Source: Paludibacteraceae bacterium (GTDB taxonomy: Bacteria > Bacteroidota > Bacteroidia > Bacteroidales > Paludibacteraceae). Taken from it: a DNA stretch of 61,942 nucleotides. Positions 9,970-16,931 of this stretch are shown one piece after another. Within the stretch, counting starts at the first letter, position 1; every line of letters starts with the position of its first letter. The translations under genes were made by a program, and so were the position numbers. The notes beneath the pieces are model-generated. The model was not told the origin of the DNA, ran no database searches, and saw only the letters and a program-made list of their open reading frames with translations. Location: positions 1-61,942 of the forward strand of contig JAFWXW010000026.1 in assembly GCA_017517845.1 (NCBI GenBank), read 5' to 3'.

Positions 9970-9999
9970 ATTTTTAATATTTAGTTTTAAACCTAGGGT

Positions 10000-10007
10000 C
10001 AAAGATA
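10000..10007 (-). promoter_or_regulatory. -7 promoter box of the T9SS cassette
   Basis: TATCTTTG on the minus strand, 31 bp upstream of the ATG at 9969. Its position supports 9969 rather than 10086 as the start of the giant protein. No matching -33 element was seen. Confidence 0.5.
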
Positions 10008-10051
10008 ATAATTTTTTATTTGTATTTAAGAATTTTTTCATAAAAATAATG

Positions 10052-10059
10052 TAATTTTG
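10052..10059 (+). promoter_or_regulatory. -7 promoter box directly before the YigZ-like gene
   Basis: TAATTTTG ends only 4 bp before the ATG at 10064. If transcription starts about 5-7 bp after the box, the mRNA begins at or next to the start codon, so it would be leaderless or nearly so. A TTTG at 10019-10022 is too far (29 bp) for the usual spacing. Confidence 0.45.
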
Positions 10060-10063
10060 CACT

Positions 10064-10474
10064 ATGAAAAAATTAGATTTTAACATTTTAGGTCCTATAG
10101 GAGAAGGTATATATAAGGAGAAAGGAAGTAAATTTATAGGGTACGCTATGTACGTAGATAGTACTGATAAGGTAAAAGAAATTGTAAACGCTTATAAGAA
10201 AGAACATCATAAAGCAAGACACGTATGTTATGCCTACAAAATAGGTAATGAAATTCGTGCTAATGACAATGGCGAGCCTTCTGGTACTGCAGGCAGACCT
10301 ATACTTCGTCAGATAGAGGCATCTGGAAAAGAAAACCTACTTGTAGTAGTAGTTAGATACTTCGGAGGCACTCTTCTAGGCACAGGAGGACTTATTAATG
10401 CGTATAAAGAAGCATCGAGGGAAGCGATACAACAGTTAGGAGTGAGGAGTGAGGAGTTAGGAGTTAGGAGTTAG
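10064..10474 (+). CDS. YigZ/IMPACT-family protein, shortened C-terminus
   Basis: 136 aa. The N-terminal UPF0029/IMPACT fold is well preserved: KEKGSKFIGYAMYV near residue 20, EHHKARHVCYAYKI, NDNGEPSGTAGRPIL and VVVRYFGGTLLGTGGL. The family's biochemical role in bacteria is not settled; the eukaryotic relative IMPACT binds GCN1. Full-length bacterial YigZ proteins are about 200 aa and carry a C-terminal DUF1949 domain. Here the protein ends right after the first domain: residues 124-136 (QLGVRSEELGVRS) are encoded by a heptamer repeat array, and the TAG stop lies inside that array. The second domain therefore seems lost or never present. It converges on the DUF4270 gene. Confidence 0.8.
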   Translation: MKKLDFNILGPIGEGIYKEKGSKFIGYAMYVDSTDKVKEIVNAYKKEHHKARHVCYAYKIGNEIRANDNGEPSGTAGRPILRQIEASGKENLLVVVVRYFGGTLLGTGGLINAYKEASREAIQQLGVRSEELGVRS

Positions 10475-10489
10475 GAGTGAGGAGTGAGA
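10434..10489 (+). repeat. Heptamer tandem array (8 units)
   Basis: Eight consecutive 7-bp units, AGTTAGG or AGTGAGG. The third and fourth bases of the units read TT, TG, TG, TT, TT, TT, TG, TG (the last unit ends in A). The array starts within codon 124 of the YigZ-like gene and supplies its stop codon at 10472-10474. Confidence 0.95.
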
Positions 10490-10505
10490 AGAAAATTATT
10501 TTTTT

Positions 10506-10630
10506 ATTTGAGTTGAATAAAAAGATGTTATTCAAGGCTTGCGTAGCCTGAAAAACCGGAGTTTACTAATGGTAAATGAGGATTTGAAGGCAAGCGTAAC
10601 GCAGAAGAACGCTTTTTATTCAGCTCAAAT
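10506..10630 (-). repeat. Dispersed structured element, copy B (variant ends)
   Basis: Outer arms 10506-10524 and 10612-10630 pair over 19 bp with a single U-G wobble on the plus strand. The core follows the family: GCCT/AGGC, GA/GA loop, AAAACC/GG(A)TTT, GGAG/TGA loop, TTTAC/GTAAA. It lacks the AAAGGAG-ATTTTTAGGCG end block and instead has a TTGAATAA/TTATTCAA hairpin (10514-10536), which recurs in part at 44105-44126. It lies 2 bp from the DUF4270 stop codon. Confidence 0.85.
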
Positions 10631-10632
10631 TT

Positions 10633-11967
10633 TTATAGTTTTGTGTATGTTATACTCAATCTCATATTAGACTTCTCATTCTGAGGACTACGAAGTCTAA
10701 CACCAGAAGGTCTAAACTGGTGACGAATCACAGCATCTGTTCCCTCAATGTCTGTAACACCTGTTACAGGCAAAACATAAAAAGGATTAATTTCATCTTC
10801 TTCCAACCCTTCATATAGAATAGTATGTAGATAATCCGCTAAATTATTAAACCTATAAGCTCTTATATCCTTTTCATACACACCTAAAACAGTATTAATA
10901 CCTTCTGCAGGATACAAACTCTGAGTAAAGAATTTATCTATATCAGCTTCTCTTATTAGTATCACATAAGGAGGAACATCTAACTCTGTCAAAGTACTAT
11001 CAGCACATAAAGCCTCTTCTAAAATTAAAGACATATTATTTATGCTAATAATATCACCTTTATTAAAACCTAATTTTTCTCTAATTCTATCTATAGGCAA
11101 TTCTATTTTGGGAACTAAACCCAAATATGAAGAAAGATATATTAAACTATCTGGAATATTTTCTAAATTTGGAGTTTTTACTTCAGAAATTCTTAAAACA
11201 CCTGTTGTTTCCTTATTTAATGGGTAAATACGCACATCACTAACTAAAGAATCTGGTTTAGAAGCATCGGGGATATAATCGTATGAAACTTCCAAATTTA
11301 CAGAATCTACATCTAAAACTACCTGACCTTTATATTCATTGGTAACAAATACACCTTTAATAAAATTCAAGAAATTACTTTGGCTTTGAGTCAAACTTCT
11401 ATCAGCGATAAGAGTTTCTGCCATTGCTATTGGCAAATCTACTTTAACAGTATTACAGAAATCAGGTTCTTCTTTTAGAGAATCTGGAATAGTAGGGTCA
11501 TATGCAACATATACTTTTTTCCCTAAAACAACAGATTTATCACAAAATTCCTCTACATTAATATCGCTAGTATAATTCTCTTCAAATAATAAAGGTTTAT
11601 TTAACTGATAAACAGCAGCTTCTTGAACAGCAGTTGAATCTCCAAAAAATGTTTTATAGTAAAGTACCACTTGAATAGACTTTGCTTTTGCGGTACTAGG
11701 GAAGTCTGCATTTATATATCTAAACTCTGCTAAAAAATCAAATTTTGAAGAACCATATATAGGATCATCATATTTTCCTAAGAAAAGTTTGTCAGACTCT
11801 GAATACCTTTTAGAAACTAATTCAGAAATTGCCGAAACAGAAAAAGAATCTGTTTTAACTGACAATTTATCTTCTGTGGGTTGGATTTCTGTACCTATCT
11901 CATTTGCTTCACAAGCAATAAGTAATAAAGAAGTAAGGAATAATATTATCCCAGTCCAATTTTTCAT
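10633..11967 (-). CDS. DUF4270 family lipoprotein
   Basis: 444 aa. Lipoprotein signal with lipobox LLIAC (Cys19). The mature protein begins with the conserved DUF4270 pattern (EIGTEIQP, then TDSFSVSAISEL, KLFLGKYDDPIYGSSKFDFLAEF) and continues with beta-rich segments to the end (RLRSPQNEKSNMRLSITYTKL). DUF4270 proteins are common in Bacteroidetes; no biochemical function is known. It lies 7 bp downstream of the GT5 gene on the same strand, an arrangement I recall from other Bacteroidales, where both genes sit next to panC. It converges with the YigZ-like gene, with repeat copy B between them. Confidence 0.8.
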   Translation of the reverse strand: MKNWTGIILFLTSLLLIACEANEIGTEIQPTEDKLSVKTDSFSVSAISELVSKRYSESDKLFLGKYDDPIYGSSKFDFLAEFRYINADFPSTAKAKSIQVVLYYKTFFGDSTAVQEAAVYQLNKPLLFEENYTSDINVEEFCDKSVVLGKKVYVAYDPTIPDSLKEEPDFCNTVKVDLPIAMAETLIADRSLTQSQSNFLNFIKGVFVTNEYKGQVVLDVDSVNLEVSYDYIPDASKPDSLVSDVRIYPLNKETTGVLRISEVKTPNLENIPDSLIYLSSYLGLVPKIELPIDRIREKLGFNKGDIISINNMSLILEEALCADSTLTELDVPPYVILIREADIDKFFTQSLYPAEGINTVLGVYEKDIRAYRFNNLADYLHTILYEGLEEDEINPFYVLPVTGVTDIEGTDAVIRHQFRPSGVRLRSPQNEKSNMRLSITYTKL

Positions 11968-11974
11968 CTGTAAC

Positions 11975-12784
11975 TTATTTTTCTAAAACTTTATCGTAAA
12001 ATTCATTATACGAAGTTACATAATTTTCTTCAGAAACATATGGAAGGAACAATTTTTGAGAATTTTTAATATCTTCCAACACGTTAGCATTGATATTTTC
12101 TGATGCTTGAATTACACCATCAGAATATTCCATAGCCAACTTAGAAAGTGTTTCATAATTAGCCTTCTGAGAAATTGCTGCCAAATCTGATGATTCTATT
12201 CCATTCATTAAAATTTTTTCTGCCATTCTATCTGGCATAGGAGTTGTAAATTCATCATTATATACAGAATAAACCACCTTAGATTTTTCAAAGAAAGGGT
12301 CATCATGATATGCTTTTTTAACCATCACAGGAACCACTGCAGACATCCAACCATGACAGTGTATAATATCTGGTGTCCAACGTAATTTCTTCACTGTTTC
12401 TAAAACGCCTCTAGCAAAGAATATAGCCCTCTCATCATTGTCTGCAAAATCATTGTCTGCCTCATCTTTAACCACAAAACGACGTTTAAAGAATTCCTCA
12501 TTGTCTATAAAATAAACTTGAATACGAGCAGAAGGGATAGAAGCCACCTTAATAATTAATTGATGGTCTGTATCATCAATTATCAAATTCATACCAGAAA
12601 GGCGAATAACTTCGTGTAATTGATTTCTTCTTTCATTTACACAACCATACTTAGGCATAAAAGTTCTAATTTCCCTTCCTAACTCTTGGATTGCTTGGGG
12701 CAACTGACGGCTCTTATTTGCAATCTCTGACTCTGGTAAATAAGGGAAAATCTCTTGTGTTATGTATAAAACTTTTACTGCCAT
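11975..12784 (-). CDS. Glycogen/starch synthase-like GT5 protein, N-terminal domain only
   Basis: 269 aa. It matches the N-terminal Rossmann domain of GT5 glycogen synthases: VLYITQEIFPYLPESEIANK at the start, GREIRTFMPKYG, VYFIDNEEFF, NDERAIFFARGVLETVKKL and PDIIHCHGWMSAVVPV. The second domain, which holds the ADP-glucose-binding motifs of a GT-B enzyme, is absent, so the family's usual length (about 480 aa) is nearly halved. Short forms like this are found in other Bacteroidales, where they are annotated as glycogen synthases although activity is doubtful. It is divergent from panC and 7 bp upstream of the DUF4270 gene. A glucan phosphorylase is encoded elsewhere in this window, so glucan metabolism is plausible. 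Confidence 0.75.
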   Translation of the reverse strand: MAVKVLYITQEIFPYLPESEIANKSRQLPQAIQELGREIRTFMPKYGCVNERRNQLHEVIRLSGMNLIIDDTDHQLIIKVASIPSARIQVYFIDNEEFFKRRFVVKDEADNDFADNDERAIFFARGVLETVKKLRWTPDIIHCHGWMSAVVPVMVKKAYHDDPFFEKSKVVYSVYNDEFTTPMPDRMAEKILMNGIESSDLAAISQKANYETLSKLAMEYSDGVIQASENINANVLEDIKNSQKLFLPYVSEENYVTSYNEFYDKVLEK

Positions 12785-12809
12785 AATAATAAAAAAAACA
12801 ATTACTTTG

Positions 12810-12817
12810 CAAAGATA
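12810..12817 (-). promoter_or_regulatory. -7 promoter box of the GT5-DUF4270 unit
   Basis: TATCTTTG on the minus strand, 26 bp upstream of the GT5 start at 12784. Confidence 0.45.
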
Positions 12818-12869
12818 GTAAAAAAATCATTAATTTTATAGTTATCAAGGTAGAAATTTTAACTAATAC

Positions 12870-12900
12870 TTTGGTACAATGGTAATTTTATCTAATTTTG
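12870..12900 (+). promoter_or_regulatory. Promoter of panC-panD
   Basis: TTTG (12870-12873), a 19-bp spacer, and TAATTTTG (12893-12900), a close match to the Bacteroidetes consensus. It ends 23 bp before the panC ATG. Confidence 0.7.
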
Positions 12901-12923
12901 CACTCTGAAAAATTTATAGAGCA

Positions 12924-13757
12924 ATGATAGTAGTAGAAACTATAAAAAGTTTAAAGCAAGAGTTGGAAAAGTACAACTCCAAAAATGTAGGTTTCGTTCC
13001 TACAATGGGAGCTTTACATGACGGTCATATATCACTAGTTAAACGTAGTGTAGAAGAAAATGATGTAACAGTGGTAAGTGTATTTGTAAATCCTACACAA
13101 TTCAATGACAAGGCAGATTTGGAACGTTACCCTCGTACAGAAGAAGCTGATAAAAAGTTATTAGAAGCAGCAGGTTGTGATATAGTTTTCATGCCACAAG
13201 TAGAAGAAATGTATCCAGAAGAAGATACCAGAGTATTCAACTTCGGTAGCATCGAAACTGTCATGGAAGGAAAATACAGACCTGGACATTTCAATGGCGT
13301 AGCCCAAATAGTGAGTAAATTATTCTACGCTGTAGAACCTACTCGTTCATATTTCGGTGAAAAAGATTTCCAACAAGTAGCTATTATCAGAGATATGGTA
13401 AAGCAATTAAACATTCCTGTTGAGATCATCGCCTGCCCTATCATTCGTGAAGAAAGCGGATTGGCACGCAGTAGTAGAAATGAATTATTATCTGCAGAAG
13501 AACGTAAAAAAGCTGCTTTAATATCACAAGTTTTGAGTAAAAGTGTTAACTTTGCAAAAGATATGTCTGTCGAAGAAGTAAAAAATTGGGTAAATGACCA
13601 ATTTAAATCAGACGATACTTTCAAGATGGATTATTATGACATAGTAGATGGCAATAGTCTCCAAAGCGTTTCTTCATGGGACGAAAGCGATTATATCGTA
13701 GGTTGCATTGCTATTTATTGTGGTAAAATAAGATTAATAGACAATATACATTACTAA
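12924..13757 (+). CDS. panC: Pantothenate synthetase
   Basis: 277 aa, normal family length. PanC condenses pantoate and beta-alanine with ATP to form pantothenate, the last step of vitamin B5 synthesis, in the cytoplasm. Visible signatures: [12 protein letters not shown] (residues 24-35, containing the HIGH-like nucleotide-binding motif), [36 protein letters not shown], and [12 protein letters not shown] (the KMSKS-like part). The gene is followed after 3 bp by panD, which makes beta-alanine, so the two enzymes form one operon. A good promoter lies just upstream. Nothing unusual was seen. Confidence 0.95.
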   Translation: MIVVETIKSLKQELEKYNSKNVGFVPTMGALHDGHISLVKRSVEENDVTVVSVFVNPTQFNDKADLERYPRTEEADKKLLEAAGCDIVFMPQVEEMYPEEDTRVFNFGSIETVMEGKYRPGHFNGVAQIVSKLFYAVEPTRSYFGEKDFQQVAIIRDMVKQLNIPVEIIACPIIREESGLARSSRNELLSAEERKKAALISQVLSKSVNFAKDMSVEEVKNWVNDQFKSDDTFKMDYYDIVDGNSLQSVSSWDESDYIVGCIAIYCGKIRLIDNIHY

Positions 13758-13760
13758 GAT

Positions 13761-14111
13761 ATGATGATAGAAATCCTAAAATCTAAGATTCACAGAGTAA
13801 GCGTCACAGATGCCAATCTTAACTATATAGGTAGCATTACCATAGATGAAGATCTTATGGACGCAGCTGGCATAATAGAAAATGAAAAAGTAGCTGTGGT
13901 TAATAATAATAATGGTGAACGCTTTGAAACTTACGTAATCAAGGGCGAAAGAGGTTCTGGTGTTATTTGTACTAATGGTGCTGCTGCCCGTAAAGTACAA
14001 CCAGGCGACATTCTTATCATCACTGCATATGCTCACATGGATTTGGAGGAAGCAAAAACTTTCAAACCAAAGATTGTACATCCAGACACATTGACAAATA
14101 GATTAAAATAA
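13761..14111 (+). CDS. panD: Aspartate 1-decarboxylase
   Basis: 116 aa. PanD makes beta-alanine from L-aspartate using a pyruvoyl group formed by self-cleavage between Gly24 and Ser25; both are present in NYIGSITID. Other family motifs: [14 protein letters not shown] at the N-terminus (Lys9 binds the substrate carboxylate in the family), [21 protein letters not shown], and the C-terminal Tyr-Ala motif in ITAYAHMD. Using the first of two consecutive ATG codons reproduces the E. coli numbering of the cleavage site. The gene follows panC by 3 bp. Two long hairpins lie immediately downstream. Confidence 0.95.
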   Translation: MMIEILKSKIHRVSVTDANLNYIGSITIDEDLMDAAGIIENEKVAVVNNNNGERFETYVIKGERGSGVICTNGAAARKVQPGDILIITAYAHMDLEEAKTFKPKIVHPDTLTNRLK

Positions 14112-14123
14112 CTAAAATTTAGC

Positions 14124-14208
14124 AATTAGAAGTGAGGGGTTAGGGATTAGGAGTTTTGCCGCAGGCGTATTTTTTCAACTCCTAAGTCTTAACCCCTCGC
14201 TTCTAATT
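14124..14208 (+). repeat. Long hairpin 1 downstream of panD
   Basis: Arms 14124-14155 and 14177-14208 (32 nt each) pair at 31 positions if the plus strand is RNA: 28 Watson-Crick and 3 G-U. On the minus strand the three wobbles would be A-C mismatches. The arms are degenerate heptamer-type sequence. The loop holds a small GCC-GCA-GGC hairpin (14158-14166). It could terminate or stabilise the panCD transcript. Confidence 0.8.
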
Positions 14209-14235
14209 ACAAAACAAAATTCTAATTGGTAAAAG

Positions 14236-14316
14236 TTAGTAGTAAGGGCTTAAGCTTCAGAAGTTAAAAAAGGAGCCTTCGGCAAAAACTTCTTAATCTT
14301 AAGCCCTTACTACTAA
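14236..14316 (+). repeat. Long hairpin 2 upstream of radA
   Basis: Arms 14236-14265 and 14287-14316 (30 nt) pair at 28 positions. The loop holds GCC-TTC-GGC (14275-14283), the same plan as hairpin 1 although the arm sequences differ. It ends 30 bp before the radA ATG. Confidence 0.8.
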
Positions 14317-14346
14317 ATTAACTCTTCATACCTAACGTTTTTGAAT

Positions 14347-15705
14347 ATGGCAAAAATATCCTACATCTGTAAAGAGTGCGGTCACAAATCTGGTAAATGG
14401 TTTGGCAAATGTACTGCGTGCGGACAGTGGGATACTTGCGTAGAAGAGTTAGAAGTAAAGCCAAGCAAAAAAACTCCTCAAAACTTCATTCCCAAAGAAA
14501 ATAAAGCTGCCGTTTCTATTCATGAAATAAGCACAGAAGAAGAAATAAGAATAGACTTAGGTAGTGGAGAATTTAACAGAGTACTTGGAGGTGGACTTGT
14601 AGCAGGTTCATTGGTACTTATTGGCGGCGAGCCAGGAATTGGAAAATCCACATTACTACTTCAAACAGTACTTTCGCTCAAAAATAATAAAGTACTTTAT
14701 GTTTCGGGAGAGGAAAGCACTCGCCAATTAAAACTTAGAGCAGACAGAATAGGCATATCAAATGACGAATGCTATATCTTAAGCGAAACTTCATTGGAAC
14801 AAATTTATCATCAAGCCAAAGAGATTAATCCAGATATATTGGTGATAGACTCCATACAAACCATACATCTAGAAAGCATAGATTCATCAGCAGGCAGTCT
14901 AGTACAAGTGCGTGAATGCACCGCTTCCCTACTCCGCTATGCAAAACAAACCAACACTCCTATTTTCCTAGTGGGTCACATCACAAAAGACGGCAACATA
15001 GCTGGTCCTAAAATTTTGGAACATATAGTAGATACAGTTCTTCAGTTTGAAGGTGACCAACATTATTTATATAGAATTTTAAGGGCTATAAAAAACCGTT
15101 TTGGCAACACTAGTGAAATGGGCATCTTTGAGATGCGTCAAGAAGGCTTAAGAGAAGTAAGTAACCCTTCTGAACTTCTTCTTACTCAGAACAACGACGG
15201 AATGAGTGGCATTGCCATAGCATCTGCCATAGAAGGAGTAAGACCATTGCTTATAGAAGTTCAGGCATTGGCTAGCACAGCAGCATACGGTACTCCACAG
15301 CGTTCTGCCACAGGATTTGACCTACGTAGGCTTAATATGCTACTTGCAGTATTAGAAAAACGTGCAGGATTTAAACTTGCCCAAAAAGATGTATTTTTAA
15401 ATATTGCTGGAGGCTTAAAGATAAATGACCCTGCCATAGATTTGGCTGTGATTTCTGCTATTCTTTCTTCAAACTTAGACATTGAAATTCCCAAAGGTTT
15501 TTGTATGGCAGGAGAAGTGGGCCTTTCTGGAGAAATAAGACCTGTAAACCGCATAGAGCAACGCATAGCAGAAGCAGAAAAATTGGGTTTCGAGAAGATG
15601 ATACTACCAGAACATAATTTCTCTAGCCTAACTAAGAACAACTACAAAATAAAGCTTCTCCCTGTAAAGAAAACGGAAGAAGCCTTTAAAATCTTGTTTA
15701 CTTAG
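14347..15705 (+). CDS. radA: DNA repair protein RadA (Sms)
   Basis: 452 aa from the ATG at 14347; a TTG two codons upstream in frame is less likely, since RadA proteins normally begin just before the zinc finger. RadA is a RecA-like ATPase that drives branch migration during recombination. Domains in order: C4 zinc finger (Cys8, Cys11, Cys22, Cys25), RecA-like ATPase with Walker A GEPGIGKST (94-102) and Walker B-like ILVIDSIQT, the RadA-specific KNRFG motif in the 240s, and a C-terminal Lon-protease-like domain ending with FCMAGEVGLSGEIRPVNRIE. It stands alone, downstream of panCD and two long hairpins, and converges with the TlpA-like gene across repeat copy C. Confidence 0.95.
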   Translation: MAKISYICKECGHKSGKWFGKCTACGQWDTCVEELEVKPSKKTPQNFIPKENKAAVSIHEISTEEEIRIDLGSGEFNRVLGGGLVAGSLVLIGGEPGIGKSTLLLQTVLSLKNNKVLYVSGEESTRQLKLRADRIGISNDECYILSETSLEQIYHQAKEINPDILVIDSIQTIHLESIDSSAGSLVQVRECTASLLRYAKQTNTPIFLVGHITKDGNIAGPKILEHIVDTVLQFEGDQHYLYRILRAIKNRFGNTSEMGIFEMRQEGLREVSNPSELLLTQNNDGMSGIAIASAIEGVRPLLIEVQALASTAAYGTPQRSATGFDLRRLNMLLAVLEKRAGFKLAQKDVFLNIAGGLKINDPAIDLAVISAILSSNLDIEIPKGFCMAGEVGLSGEIRPVNRIEQRIAEAEKLGFEKMILPEHNFSSLTKNNYKIKLLPVKKTEEAFKILFT

Positions 15706-15717
15706 AATATCTCATCA

Positions 15718-15841
15718 AAGAGTGAGAGCAAAAGGAGGGATTTTTAGGCGTCACGAAGTCCGAAAAACCGGAGTGTACAAGTAGTACTCGAGGATTTTGA
15801 GGACGAGGGCAACGAAGAAAGCACCCTTTTGAATCACTCTT
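15718..15841 (-). repeat. Dispersed structured element, copy C
   Basis: A perfect 8-bp base stem AAGAGTGA/TCACTCTT (15718-15725, 15834-15841) overlaps the TlpA-like stop codon (15840-15842). The core is the clearest of all copies: GTCC/GGAC, GA/GA, AAAACC/GG(A)TTTT, GGAG/CGA, GTAC/GTAC with loop AAGTA. Terminal blocks AAAGGAGGGATTTTTAGGCG and CACCCTTTT are present. Confidence 0.88.
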
Positions 15842-16931
15842 ATTTCAACACTTCTGAAAGTTTACTTATAAGTGCCTCTCCTCGTAGTGAAGTAGCAATG
15901 ATTTTACCAGATTTATCTATAAGTACAGAATAAGGTATTCCTTTCACACCATATGATTTGGCCACAGGACAATTCCATTTCATAAGTGAACTTACATGAT
16001 TTGGCCATACCAATCCATCTGCTTGAATAGCATTTTTCCATGCAGATACATCAGAATCCAAAGACACACTATACACTGTGAAACCTTTGTCCTTGAACAT
16101 ATTATAAGCCATAACCACATTTGGATTTTCCATTCTACAAGGACGACACCAAGACGCCCAAAAATCTATTAACACCACTTTGCCCTTGAGAGAAGATAAT
16201 TTAATGGTCTGACCATTTATACTAGGAAGTTCTATATCTGGAGCCACTTTACCCACTTGAATAGGATTATCTACTATATAGCCTATTTCCTTGATTATAG
16301 GATTGTTTGGGTATTTATTTTTTTGTTTAGAATAAATTAGTTTAAATAATTCTAGACTAGATTCTGCCTGATTTGAAAAATCTACGTATGCCATTAAGGC
16401 AGCCGCCAACAATTCTGAATTTGAAGAAATATTACCTATAAGTTTACCCTGGAAGGTAATATATTCATTATTAAACTGTTGCTGAATGGCAAGTTTTTCA
16501 TTGTCATCTTTGGATACCTTATACTTTTCGTCTAGTGCCATCAATTTGGCAGACACCTTCAATGTTTCTGTTTGGTATTTATGAATAAATTCCATATCCT
16601 TAGAACCTGCAGTAGAGCTTATAGTAAGATTTTTATCATAAACCATTTCTACATTTTCATTTGGAAGAAGAACTACATAACTAGGAATTTTTCTACCATT
16701 ATTTAATACCATTACTATAGAGTATATTTCTCCAGACTTTATATCATCAGAAAAAGAAAATGTTCCTTCTGGACTAACCACTGCAGTAGATAGAAAATCT
16801 AAACCAGTATTAGTCAATTTCTGAACATTTACACTACTAACTACAGTAGTACCCTCTATTCTACCATTAAATGTACTCGCCACAATGGCAATAGGCATAA
16901 ACAAAGACAATAATAAAACTAATTTTTTCAT
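15840..16931 (-). CDS. TlpA/ResA-like thiol-disulfide oxidoreductase with DUF4369-type N-terminus
   Basis: 363 aa. Type I signal peptide (MKKLVLLLSLFMPIAIVAS). Residues about 20-120 resemble DUF4369, a beta-rich domain seen before Bacteroidetes thioredoxins (FNGRIEGTTVV, YSIVMVLNNGRKI); a helical segment follows (about 125-215). Residues about 225-363 are a TlpA/AhpC-TSA thioredoxin domain with the redox motif WASWCRPC (Cys262, Cys265) and cis-proline in KGIPYSVLIDKSGKI. It should act in the periplasm, probably reducing disulfides. Its start overlaps the queA stop by 4 bp, so it is the last gene of the efflux-queA unit. Confidence 0.85.
   Translation of the reverse strand: MKKLVLLLSLFMPIAIVASTFNGRIEGTTVVSSVNVQKLTNTGLDFLSTAVVSPEGTFSFSDDIKSGEIYSIVMVLNNGRKIPSYVVLLPNENVEMVYDKNLTISSTAGSKDMEFIHKYQTETLKVSAKLMALDEKYKVSKDDNEKLAIQQQFNNEYITFQGKLIGNISSNSELLAAALMAYVDFSNQAESSLELFKLIYSKQKNKYPNNPIIKEIGYIVDNPIQVGKVAPDIELPSINGQTIKLSSLKGKVVLIDFWASWCRPCRMENPNVVMAYNMFKDKGFTVYSVSLDSDVSAWKNAIQADGLVWPNHVSSLMKWNCPVAKSYGVKGIPYSVLIDKSGKIIATSLRGEALISKLSEVLK

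Noticed and set aside
9970-10086. Longer N-terminus for the giant T9SS substrate
   Set aside because: It would place 39 residues before the signal peptide and overlap both the promoter box at 10000 and the YigZ-like gene.
10434-10489. Heptamer array as a possible CRISPR array
   Set aside because: The period is 7 bp with no spacers and no cas genes are present; it is a simple tandem repeat.
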